Positions 1 through 7,000 of a stretch of DNA of 7,537 nt are shown one piece after another (position 1 is the stretch's first letter; each line of letters opens with the position of its first letter). The stretch is taken from contig JAFTMQ010000146.1 in assembly GCA_017452305.1 (NCBI GenBank), forward strand, positions 1-7,537. The letters run 5' to 3'. The position numbers and the translations under genes are program-made. Under the pieces are notes generated by a model. The model saw only the letters and a list, made by a program, of their open reading frames with translations. It did no database searches and had not been told where the DNA came from. This DNA comes from Clostridia bacterium (GTDB taxonomy: Bacteria; Bacillota; Clostridia; Christensenellales; Borkfalkiaceae).

Positions 1-2
1 AT

Positions 3-1109
3 CGTAATCTGCGTAATGGTTTCGGATACGAGCGGACAAGTGTATCCCTTCGGCGCGAACGTGGGTATCGGTTATCCCGCCTTCCCGCATTGCAGGGGCA
101 AGCGGAAAATTTGGCGTTGCAAAATAATTTCGTTTTGTATTTGGGTATTTTTATTACGTCCGCGGCGGCGGCAGTCGGGCTTTCGGGCGGTATGTACGTT
201 ATCCGTAATATGGTATGGAAGGAAGGTATCTTCGTCGCAAACGACTTTTGGCGCGGCGTAAAGCTCAACTTTAAAAACGCGTTGCAAACGGCGCTTTTCT
301 TCACGGGCGCGCTCTTCCTTTGCAAAATGATGATTGACGTTTCCGAGTTGGCGATTGCAGGCGACGCAAGCACGGCGCAGGTCGTTTGGCTTCGTATTTC
401 GCAAGGCGCAAGCTATCTGTTCATCACTATGGCGGCGATGATGTCGCTTTGGATGATTGCGCTCGGCGTAAACTACAAGATGGGCTTTTTCACGTTGTTT
501 AAAAATTCCTTCTTGATGACAATCGGCACCTTCCCGCAAACGGTTTTCTTCGGCGTGTTGGCGCTTTGGCCGTTTGCTTTATTCCTCATCGGCTATTCGT
601 TGGTGATTGTTATCGCGGTCATTTTAGCCTTGCTTTTGTCCCTTTCCTACGCGCTTCTCGTATGGCTTGACTTTGCGCAGTGGGTATTCGATAAATTCAT
701 CAACCCCAAAATTTCGGGCGCAAAGGTGGGCAGAGGTATCTACAACAAGGACGGCAGTTCCGCGCTCACGGGCGACGACAGTGCGGCTTCGTTGGAATAT
801 CAACGCATTATTTTGGCGCACGGTAGATCTAAGTTGGTTGCAAGACCTATCAAACCGATTGACGACTCTATCCAAGTCTATGAATTGCCGCAATCCTTCA
901 CGCGTGAGGATTTAAGACGATTGCGCGACAGTAAGCAACAAATCGCGGACGATAGCGAAGCGTATGCGGAAGAACATAAGAACGATTTGCGCTACGTAGA
1001 ATACAACAGACAATTCGACGAGCGTGAAAAGGCTTTGCAGGAAGAAGAGGACAAGAAAAAGAAGAAGGGCAAGAAATTCAAGCCCCCCAAGAATCCTCAA
1101 AACGAATAA
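3..1109 (+). CDS. DUF624/YesL-like multi-pass membrane protein, 5' partial, probable frameshift near its start
   Basis: The 3' portion of a membrane protein cut by the left edge; the frame used from base 90 is open to base 3. Numbering from the TTG at 90 (339 residues), hydrophobic segments lie at about 14-34, 65-82, 106-128 and 141-193. The block GLSGGMYVIRNMVWKEGIF (about 30-48) followed by a DFWRGVKLNFKNAL stretch resembles the first loop of DUF624/YesL proteins, which have no established biochemical role. Residues 194-339 form a charged cytoplasmic-looking tail ending in a lysine-rich stretch, longer than I expect for the family. Upstream of about base 87 codon choice and protein composition look better in the frame starting at base 1 (SGQVYPFGANVGIGYPAFP), so one base is probably missing around 82-95 and the true N-terminus is in that other frame, outside the window. 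It is separated from the next gene by 62 nt and a GC hairpin. The family call is from memory of the motif, not a search. Confidence 0.65.
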   Translation, partial: RNLRNGFGYERTSVSLRRERGYRLSRLPALQGQAENLALQNNFVLYLGIFITSAAAAVGLSGGMYVIRNMVWKEGIFVANDFWRGVKLNFKNALQTALFFTGALFLCKMMIDVSELAIAGDASTAQVVWLRISQGASYLFITMAAMMSLWMIALGVNYKMGFFTLFKNSFLMTIGTFPQTVFFGVLALWPFALFLIGYSLVIVIAVILALLLSLSYALLVWLDFAQWVFDKFINPKISGAKVGRGIYNKDGSSALTGDDSAASLEYQRIILAHGRSKLVARPIKPIDDSIQVYELPQSFTREDLRRLRDSKQQIADDSEAYAEEHKNDLRYVEYNRQFDEREKALQEEEDKKKKKGKKFKPPKNPQNE

Positions 1110-1120
1110 TGGATAAACAG

Positions 1121-1146
1121 ACCGCGCGGCAATTTTGTCGCGCGGT
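1121..1146 (+). terminator. GC-rich hairpin after the membrane-protein gene, without a clear U-tract
   Basis: Arms 1121-1130 (ACCGCGCGGC) and 1137-1146 (GTCGCGCGGT) pair over ten positions, one of them G.T, around a six-base loop AATTTT. It starts 11 nt after the stop at 1107-1109, the usual place for a terminator, but GTAAAAATTG follows instead of a T-run. It may be a weak or Rho-assisted terminator, a 3'-end stabilising hairpin, or a processing structure. Confidence 0.35.
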
Positions 1147-1171
1147 GTAAAAATTGTATAGGGTATAAAAA

Positions 1172-1915
1172 ATGGAAAGAAAAGCGGCGTATGCAAATCT
1201 TGCCAAATGGTTTGAATATCTCAACGACGACTGCGGCTATGAAAATTGGTCGCAGTATTTAATTTTGAAGCTTGAAAAATTCCCGCTTTCGCGCGGCTTG
1301 GACGTGGGCTGTGGCGGCGGTTGGTTTACGCGCGCTTTCGCAAAGCACGGCTATCAAATGACGGGCTTGGATAAATCGGCGGAAATGCTTGACTTCGCGC
1401 AGGAAAAAGCCTTGAAAGAGGGCGCGCGTGGGGAATATCTGCTCGGCGATATCACTTGCTTTAAAACGCCCAAGAAATTCGATTTTGTGACGGCGGTTAA
1501 CGATTGCATTAACTATATTCCCAAACAAAAATTAAACGCGGCTTTTAAAAACGTGTACAACGCGCTTGGCAAAGGGGGCGTATTTCTCTTTGATATTAGT
1601 TCCGAGCGAAAATTCCTTGAAAAAATTGCAAATACTGTAAGCGTGGACGATCGGGACGACGTTACGTATATGTCCTTTAACAAGGCGGAAGAGGACGGCG
1701 CGACGATGGAGGTTACGCTATTTACAAAGCGCGCGGACGGTGCGTACGAGCGTTTGGACGAAATCCACCGTCAATATAGGTATTCCAAAGCGGAAATCCT
1801 CACCGCGTTAGAAAAAACGGGCTTTACCATTCTCGAAGCGGAAGGCTTTTTAGGTGAGGACGAAAACCAAAGCGATAGACTGTGCTTTTTGGCGCAGAAA
1901 GGGGGCAAAAAATGA
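1172..1915 (+). CDS. Class I SAM-dependent methyltransferase, YqeM-like
   Basis: A 247-aa cytoplasmic protein with the Rossmann-type class I methyltransferase signature. Motif I is LDVGCGGG (residues 43-50, the S-adenosylmethionine glycine loop). The acidic end of strand beta-2 is D67 in GLDKS. D93 lies in LLGDI, FDFVTAVND (103-111) is strand beta-4 with the following loop, and GGVFLFDI (135-142) is strand beta-5. The N-terminus (YANLAKWFEYL) and the DCINYI element resemble the YqeM group of Bacillota, whose substrate is not known to me. It starts at ATG 1172; the nearest purine-rich site is a weak AGGG at 1160-1163. Its stop overlaps the hslO start by four bases (ATGA, 1912-1915), so the two are translationally coupled and in one operon. 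Transfer of a methyl group is family knowledge; the acceptor cannot be read from the sequence. Confidence 0.88.
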   Translation: MERKAAYANLAKWFEYLNDDCGYENWSQYLILKLEKFPLSRGLDVGCGGGWFTRAFAKHGYQMTGLDKSAEMLDFAQEKALKEGARGEYLLGDITCFKTPKKFDFVTAVNDCINYIPKQKLNAAFKNVYNALGKGGVFLFDISSERKFLEKIANTVSVDDRDDVTYMSFNKAEEDGATMEVTLFTKRADGAYERLDEIHRQYRYSKAEILTALEKTGFTILEAEGFLGEDENQSDRLCFLAQKGGKK

Positions 1916-2775
1916 ACAACGTATTGCGTACGCTCATCTTCAACGGACAAGTTTCTTTGACGGTGCTTGATGGCACGGAAATCGTCAAAGAGGGCGCAAA
2001 CTTACATAAGCTTACCCCCGCCGCAAGCTACGTTTTCGGTAAGGCGCTTTGCGTGATGACGTACATGAGCGCTTGCTTAAAAGAGGAAAGCGGGGAAATT
2101 TCCCTTTCTTTAAAAGGGAACGGCGCAGGCGGCGAAATTGCCGTTTCGGGCAATAGGGCGCTTCGCATCCGCGGTTATATCGAAAATACCGCTTTAAACG
2201 GTTGTGTGGATTGCGAAACGGAACGCTGTGCACTCGGCGACAACGGCTCTCTTACCATCATTCGCGACGACGGCTACAATCGCCCGTTTATCGGCGCGTG
2301 CGCCGTGCCCGGCTTTGGCGGGGTGGACGAGGCGTTTGAGGAATATTACCGCATTAGCGAACAGCTCCCCACCCGCATCAAAAGCGGCGTGGTGTTTGAC
2401 GAAAACAACGAGGTGGATTTTGCGGGCGCTATCGTGTTACAGCCCTTGCCTTTTGCCTCGGACGAAACGCTCGATAAGGTGTACGAGGCGGACTTGGACG
2501 AGTTGCTTTCCCTACTCAAAACGCTCGGCGTAGAGGGGATAGCGGAAAAGTTCGATTGCGATAGGCAGGTATGGGACAACCGCAAGGCGACGTATCGTTG
2601 CAACTGCTCTAAACACTATCTTTCCCGCGTGCTTGTTTCCTTGGGTGAGGACGCCCTGCGCGAGATTATCCGCGAGGACGGCGCGGCGCGTATTCATTGC
2701 CATTATTGCAATACCGACTACGAATTTACAAACGAGGACGCGGATAAAATTTTCGCGCACAAGAAAAAGGATTAA
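1912..2775 (+). CDS. hslO: Hsp33 redox-regulated molecular chaperone
   Basis: A 287-aa protein, close to the roughly 290 aa usual for Hsp33. This cytoplasmic holdase is activated when oxidation releases zinc from four C-terminal cysteines and the linker unfolds. The C-terminal switch is intact: CxC at C230/C232 (RCNCS) and CxxC at C263/C266 (HCHYC), 30 residues apart. The central SEQLPTRI (149-156) is a family hallmark. ATG 1912 is preferred over the upstream in-frame GTG at 1882 because AAAGGGGG at 1898-1905 sits 6 nt before it, it gives the classic ATGA overlap with the methyltransferase, and the protein then begins like other Hsp33s. An additional cysteine cluster, CVDCETERC (98-106), lies in the N-terminal domain, where I do not expect conserved cysteines. 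Identification is secure; the role of the extra cysteines is unknown. Confidence 0.96.
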   Translation: MNNVLRTLIFNGQVSLTVLDGTEIVKEGANLHKLTPAASYVFGKALCVMTYMSACLKEESGEISLSLKGNGAGGEIAVSGNRALRIRGYIENTALNGCVDCETERCALGDNGSLTIIRDDGYNRPFIGACAVPGFGGVDEAFEEYYRISEQLPTRIKSGVVFDENNEVDFAGAIVLQPLPFASDETLDKVYEADLDELLSLLKTLGVEGIAEKFDCDRQVWDNRKATYRCNCSKHYLSRVLVSLGEDALREIIREDGAARIHCHYCNTDYEFTNEDADKIFAHKKKD

Positions 2776-2786
2776 GCCAAAAACGT

Positions 2787-4535
2787 ATGGATAAAACACA
2801 GGTACAAAAAATTGATTTAAGCCGCAAACGCTATGCGCATCTTGCGGATAAATATTACAATGAGGGGAACTTCGTTTCCGCTCTGCGTGTGGCGTACCGT
2901 GAACTTCAAGAATACGGCGGCGATCCCGACGTTTTCGCTCGTTTTGCGGATATTTATGAGGCGATGGGCTTGCAAGGCTCGGCAATCAATTATTGGTTTA
3001 AATTTTTGGATATTGCCGCGGAAGAGGACTTGCCCGATATCTACGAGGGGCTTGCGGCAAACTTCCTTGCTATCGGCAACGAAAATCAATCCGCCTATTA
3101 TTACAATAAGCTCATCGACGTGGACGATACCCTTTCCGACGATATTAAGTTGGATATTGCGGAAGCCTTTTCCACAAGCAAAAAGGACAAATTCCGCTTT
3201 GTTTATCCCCCGCGCCTTGCCGATTATTCCAAGGAAGTATCGGTGGGGACGCGCGCTTTAAAGGCAGGGGACACTACTCGCGCCATCCTTGAATTTGATA
3301 AGGTGGAGCAAGGTTCTAAAGAGTTTATCGCCGCCAAAGAAATGCAAGCGGTGGCCTTCCTTTTGGCGGGCGATTCGCAATCCGCCGAGGGCGTGTGTAT
3401 GGAAGCGCTTATAGAGGACCCCGACGACGTGCGCGTTCTTTCCACTCTTGCCGCCGTGTATATGGAGCAGGGCAGGACGGAGGAAAGTAAACAGCTCGCC
3501 GTTTTATTGTCGCAAAAGGAGCTCACCAACCCCGACGATATGTATAAGGTGGCTACGGTCTGTTGTGAAAACGGTATGCACGAAGAGGCGTACGAGCGGT
3601 TTAAGCAGATGGACAGCAAGATGCCCTACGATGGCAGAATGCTCTATTTCAAAGGGGTTGCGGCATTTAAAAGCGGATATATAAAGGAAGCGGAAAGCAC
3701 CTTTGACGAGCTTTGCTCGATATACCCCGACGCGGAGGTGGCGAAGTATTATTTGCGCCAAATTCGCGAATATATCGAAACGTTGGAAAGCGGTTTGGAA
3801 ATCCCCCCGCCCGAGCTTACGTATTTTTATCACGTGCCCCAAGAGGAGCGCGACGCGCGCTGTACCGCCTTGATGAAGGTAAACAACTGTACGGGCACGG
3901 AAGCGCAGCTCTTTGGCTTGCTCGTTTTGCGCGACGGCTATTTGCATTGGTGCTTTGACGAAATGGACGGCGGCGACCACGACTTGCAATATTTGGCGCT
4001 CGTAACGGCAAACCACGTACGCGCGGACGAATTTATCCAAGACGTGCTTTTGGATTTTGAAGTAGCGGACGTGTTGAAGATTGAAACGTTGCGTATGCTG
4101 TTAGAACGCAACGAGGATGTGGACGTGGGGCTCGTGCTTTGCAATATTTATCAAAAAATTTCCCTCAATCGTATCAAAATCGGCAGAAAGCGCCGTAAGC
4201 GGTTCATTGAGGGGTATGCCAAGCTCGCGTCGAAATTTATCGTTATTCGTAGCACCTACCAGCAAAAAATTGCCGCTTGTGCCGAGCTTTTATATCGCGC
4301 GTTAGAAAAGCAAAACGCCTTGGATTTGGTGAAGAGCGCGGACGATTGCGCTTGCGCCATTTATTTCTTGACGGGCTTTAAGGAGTTGGGACAAGACGTG
4401 CAACGCGTGGCGGCGGCATTCGAGGCGGATTTTTCTAAGGTGCAAGCTATGCTTGCATGCGTATTGGAAAGCCGTGACGAAAAGGAAGAGGAAACCACAG
4501 AAGAAAGTGAGGAAAAGATAGATGAAATGGATTGA
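2787..4535 (+). CDS. Tetratricopeptide-repeat protein of unknown function
   Basis: A 582-aa soluble protein with no signal peptide or membrane segment. The first half is made of TPR-type helical hairpins, recognisable at about residues 16-45, 48-78, 84-113, 152-180, 184-215, 216-246, 250-280 and 284-317. Typical pieces are YYNEGNFVSALRVA, LAAVYMEQGRTEESKQLA and YFKGVAAFKSGYIKEAESTF. Residues 320-560 are helical without clear TPR consensus, and the tail from 563 is strongly acidic (EKEEETTEESEEKIDE). TPR arrays bind partner proteins, so a scaffold or adaptor role is likely, but the partner is unknown. It starts 11 nt after hslO; no good Shine-Dalgarno lies at the normal distance (AAGG at 2767-2770 is 16 nt away), so translation probably depends on coupling to hslO. 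It overlaps the next gene by 14 nt. The ATG at 2787 is the first start after the hslO stop. Confidence 0.85.
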   Translation: MDKTQVQKIDLSRKRYAHLADKYYNEGNFVSALRVAYRELQEYGGDPDVFARFADIYEAMGLQGSAINYWFKFLDIAAEEDLPDIYEGLAANFLAIGNENQSAYYYNKLIDVDDTLSDDIKLDIAEAFSTSKKDKFRFVYPPRLADYSKEVSVGTRALKAGDTTRAILEFDKVEQGSKEFIAAKEMQAVAFLLAGDSQSAEGVCMEALIEDPDDVRVLSTLAAVYMEQGRTEESKQLAVLLSQKELTNPDDMYKVATVCCENGMHEEAYERFKQMDSKMPYDGRMLYFKGVAAFKSGYIKEAESTFDELCSIYPDAEVAKYYLRQIREYIETLESGLEIPPPELTYFYHVPQEERDARCTALMKVNNCTGTEAQLFGLLVLRDGYLHWCFDEMDGGDHDLQYLALVTANHVRADEFIQDVLLDFEVADVLKIETLRMLLERNEDVDVGLVLCNIYQKISLNRIKIGRKRRKRFIEGYAKLASKFIVIRSTYQQKIAACAELLYRALEKQNALDLVKSADDCACAIYFLTGFKELGQDVQRVAAAFEADFSKVQAMLACVLESRDEKEEETTEESEEKIDEMD

Positions 4536-5352
4536 TTTTGACGGATTGTTCGATGAAAAGCTCGCACAATATATGTCGGAAAACAAGAATAAGCACACCG
4601 AAAGGGAATGGGAAAACGTTATCCCAAAGCTGTATAAAAAATTCGGGGATACCTTTATTGCAAAAATCGGTTGCACCCCCAAGGAATATTATGCGCGTAT
4701 GGACAATGCAGAGCTTGTCGCTACGTTAAAGGGACATTTGGAAAACGACGTGCCCGTGCCCGAATTTTTGTGTGCGGAAATTGAAAGCCGAAAGGACGCA
4801 ACTGCGCTTTTGACTTTGCTCGACACCGAGGACGCGCAAACGGCTTCGTATGCAATCAATCTCATCGGCGACGACGCGCGCGCGTTTACTATATATTTTA
4901 ATATCCTTACGGAAAATTCGTTTAACGAGGAAATCCGCAGTGATATTTGCGATATTTTACGCTTGCACGCAGACGAAATCAAGACGCAGGCAATCGCAAC
5001 CTACAAATCGGGGATTGCAACGGAGTACATGTTGGAAATTCTTTCGCGCGTCAAGGCACGCGACGAGGAAGTCTATCAAACCCTCATCAAAGCCTTTTGG
5101 AATGCGGACAACAGCGCGCTTACGGCGGGCTATTTGGCGGCATACGGCGACGAAAGGGCGTTGCCCGACTTGTTGCGCAGAATAGAGGATAGAACGATTG
5201 GTTTTGTGGAATTTCAAGAATTGAAGTACGCCATCGAAGCGTTGGGCGGCGAATACAAAGAGCCCCGCGATTTCTCGTCGGACAAGGATTATATCGCAGT
5301 GGAAGCGGCGTCTGTCCAAGCCGCGTCGGGCGATAGTGGATTGCGAAGTTAA
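4522..5352 (+). CDS. HEAT-like helical-repeat protein of unknown function
   Basis: A 276-aa soluble, mostly helical protein without membrane segments or recognisable catalytic motifs. HEAT/PBS-lyase-like repeats are suggested at about residues 88-120 (RKDATALLTLLDTEDAQTAS) and most clearly at 205-243, where AYGDERALPDLLRRI is followed by a second helix ending IEALGG. The last 30 residues look disordered. ATG 4522 is preceded by GAGGA at 4509-4513 with 8 nt spacing, a good site, and the start lies inside the last codons of the TPR gene in another frame. Such a 14-nt overlap implies co-translation and often marks proteins acting together, so a TPR-HEAT complex is a reasonable inference. An intrinsic terminator follows 22 nt after the stop. 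The fold class is moderately supported; I cannot name the function. Confidence 0.75.
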   Translation: MKWIDFDGLFDEKLAQYMSENKNKHTEREWENVIPKLYKKFGDTFIAKIGCTPKEYYARMDNAELVATLKGHLENDVPVPEFLCAEIESRKDATALLTLLDTEDAQTASYAINLIGDDARAFTIYFNILTENSFNEEIRSDICDILRLHADEIKTQAIATYKSGIATEYMLEILSRVKARDEEVYQTLIKAFWNADNSALTAGYLAAYGDERALPDLLRRIEDRTIGFVEFQELKYAIEALGGEYKEPRDFSSDKDYIAVEAASVQAASGDSGLRS

Positions 5353-5359
5353 AAAATAC

Positions 5360-5388
5360 GAATAAAGGCAGATTTCCCCGCATATAGT
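5360..5388 (+). promoter_or_regulatory. Candidate sigma-E-type promoter for spoIVA
   Basis: GAATAAA at 5360-5366 and CATATAGT at 5381-5388 are separated by 14 nt. The mother-cell sigma-E consensus of Bacillus, as I recall it, is KMATATT, 14-15 nt, CATACAHT; the matches here are 5 of 7 and 6 of 8 with ideal spacing. spoIVA belongs to the sigma-E regulon in studied endospore formers, so location and gene agree. The -10 element overlaps the left arm of the terminator at 5375-5382. No better promoter is visible between the terminator and the spoIVA start. Confidence 0.4.
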
Positions 5389-5421
5389 AAACCGTATAAG
5401 GTTTGCGTGCGGGGATTTTTT
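5375..5421 (+). terminator. Intrinsic terminator ending the methyltransferase-hslO-TPR-HEAT operon
   Basis: TCCCCGCA (5375-5382) pairs perfectly with TGCGGGGA (5408-5415) and is followed directly by six T (5416-5421). An inner stem AAACC/GGTTT (5389-5393 with 5400-5404) closes a GTATAA loop, making a two-tier hairpin. GC-rich closing base pairs plus an immediate U-tract are the standard Rho-independent arrangement. It separates the upstream operon from spoIVA. Confidence 0.85.
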
Positions 5422-6068
5422 ACGTTTGACCGCCGCGCAATCACGATGGGAGGTCGTTGATGGAAAATTACAGCGTTTACGAGGATATTGCAAATCGCAC
5501 GGGTGGGGATATCTATATCGGCGTGGTAGGGCCCGTGCGGACGGGTAAATCTACGTTTATCAAGCGGTTTATGGAATTGATGGTTTTGCCCCACGCAGAG
5601 GAGGGCGCACGCGCCGTGATGATAGACGAATTGCCGCAATCGGCGGCGGGAAAAACGGTGATGACGACGGAGCCGAAGTTCGTGCCGGCTAAGGCGGCGC
5701 GCATTTCCGTTTCCAAGGGCGCGGAGGCAAGCGTGCGGCTTGTCGATTGCGTCGGCTTTGCCGTGGAGGGCGCAAACGGCTTCGAGGAAGACGGCTCGCC
5801 TCGGCTTGTAAAAACCCCTTGGCAGGACGCGCCTATGCCCTTTGAAACAGCGGCGGCAATCGGCACGGAAAAGGTGATAAAGGAGCATTCTACCATAGGC
5901 GTAATGGTTACGACGGACGGGAGCGTAACGGACATTCCGCGCGGCAATTACGTGGCGGCGGAGGAACGTGCCGTCCGTGAATTAAAGGCGCAAGGCAAAC
6001 CGTTCGTCATCTTGTTAAATTGCCAAAATCCCGACGGACAAACGGAGCTTAAAAATGCGCTCGAAAGC

Positions 6069-6071
6069 TAA
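6069..6071 (+). other. In-frame TAA codon inside spoIVA
   Basis: The frame reads ...ALES, TAA, YEAPVVALNAETM..., and B. subtilis SpoIVA reads ...LSEKYDIPVLAMSVESM at the same point. A single A-to-T change from AAA (lysine) explains it. TAA is not a known selenocysteine or pyrrolysine codon. No frame change occurs, so this is a substitution and not an indel. Confidence 0.93.
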
Positions 6072-6074
6072 TAT

Positions 6075-6086
6075 GAGGCACCCGTG
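6075..6086 (+). promoter_or_regulatory. Possible translational restart site for the SpoIVA C-terminal half
   Basis: GAGG at 6075-6078 lies 5 nt before an in-frame GTG at 6084-6086, just 12 nt beyond the interrupting TAA. A terminating ribosome could in principle restart here and make a 281-aa C-terminal chain. The GAGG is also simply the codons for Glu-Ala of the ancestral frame, so it may be fortuitous; the next in-frame ATG is at 6108. Confidence 0.25.
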
Positions 6087-7000
6087 GTCGCGTTGAACGC
6101 GGAAACAATGGGGGAAGACGAGGTGATGACGCTTTTGCAAAAGGCACTGTTCGAGTTCCCCGTTTTGCGCATCGACGTACAGCTTCCGAAGTGGTTGCAA
6201 GCCTTTCCCGAGGAAAATGCGTTCGTGGCGGCGGCGCTTGGCGCGGTGAAAAACGCCGTGACAAATATCACCCGTATGCGCGATTGCTTTGACTTGGAAA
6301 AACTGTTCGACGACGAGGCGGATTATTGCAACCCCGACGAAATTCGTATGGATTTGGGTACGGGCTGCGCGGAAATTACCATCGGCGCAAAAGAGGGGCT
6401 GTTCTATCGCGTTTTGGGCGAGGCGTGCGGCGAGGAAATCGGCGACGATTTGGCGCTTATGCAGTATTTGCAGTCCGTTTCGTCTATCAAAAAGAAGTTT
6501 GAAATGGTCAAGGACGCACTCGAATGCGCAGAGGAAAACGGCTATGGCATCGTCTATCCAAGCGAGGATGAGTATAGCTTGGAAAAACCCGAGCTTGTCA
6601 AAAAAGGGGCGGGCTACGGCGTGAAATTTAAGGCAACGGCGTCGGGTTATCATATCGTTAAGGTCAACGTTACGGGCGCGATTAGCCCGATTATCGGCAC
6701 GAAGGAGCAAAGCGAGGAGTTCGTTGCGGACACCCTTCGCGCCTATGAGGACGGGCAAGAAAAGGTGTGGGAAACGAATATTTTCGGCAAGTCCTTGCGC
6801 GCACTTGTAGGGGACGAATTGTCGGGCAAGAGCAACGCCATGCCCATAGAGTTGCGTAAAAAAATGCGCCGTACGATCACGCGGATTGTCAACGACGGAA
6901 AAAATAACCTCATTTGCATTTTGTTTTGACGGGCATGCGTGCGTATGAAAAGGGGGAAAGAGGGGCATACTTTTACAAAATTCCAACGCGGAGGTTTTGT

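Larger units (their letters stand above)
5460..6929 (+). pseudogene. spoIVA: Stage IV sporulation protein A, full-length frame interrupted by an in-frame TAA
   Basis: SpoIVA is the ATPase that polymerises on the forespore surface in the mother cell and forms the basement layer of the spore coat. Both halves are in one frame: 490 codons including the final stop, against 492 aa in B. subtilis, with alignable sequence throughout. Visible features are DIANRTGGDIYIGVVG, Walker A GPVRTGKS (24-31, catalytic K30), the sensor threonines T69/T70 in KTVMTTEPKF, and Walker-B-type D96 in VRLVDCVG. Then come EHSTIGVMVTTDG (142-154), YEFPVL-like FEFPVLRIDVQLPKW in the middle domain, PIIGTKEQSEE, and a C-terminus resembling B. 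subtilis INEGSGGLIAIIL. Codon 204 is TAA (6069-6071), where B. subtilis has lysine in EKYDIPV. The ATG at 5460 has GGGAGG at 5448-5453, 6 nt away; the adjacent TTG at 5457 is too close to it. If the stop is real, only the ATPase core (203 aa) is made, plus possibly a restarted C-terminal chain. A sequence error is an equally good reading. Confidence 0.93.

Noticed and set aside
1135..1169. Sigma-A promoter before the methyltransferase (TTGTCG...TATAGG or TATAAA)
   Set aside because: The -35 is poor and overlaps the hairpin. Start sites implied by the -10 candidates would fall at or after the ATG or remove the ribosome binding site.
5349..5888. Minus-strand 179-codon frame across the spoIVA promoter region
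   Set aside because: It reads through a strong + strand terminator hairpin and the spoIVA ATPase domain; composition is Arg/His-rich, typical of a shadow frame.
6069..6071. Recoding of the spoIVA stop as selenocysteine or pyrrolysine
   Set aside because: The codon is TAA, not TGA or TAG, and no SECIS-like need exists at a lysine position. The nearby tRNAs have anticodon CAT and are not suppressors.
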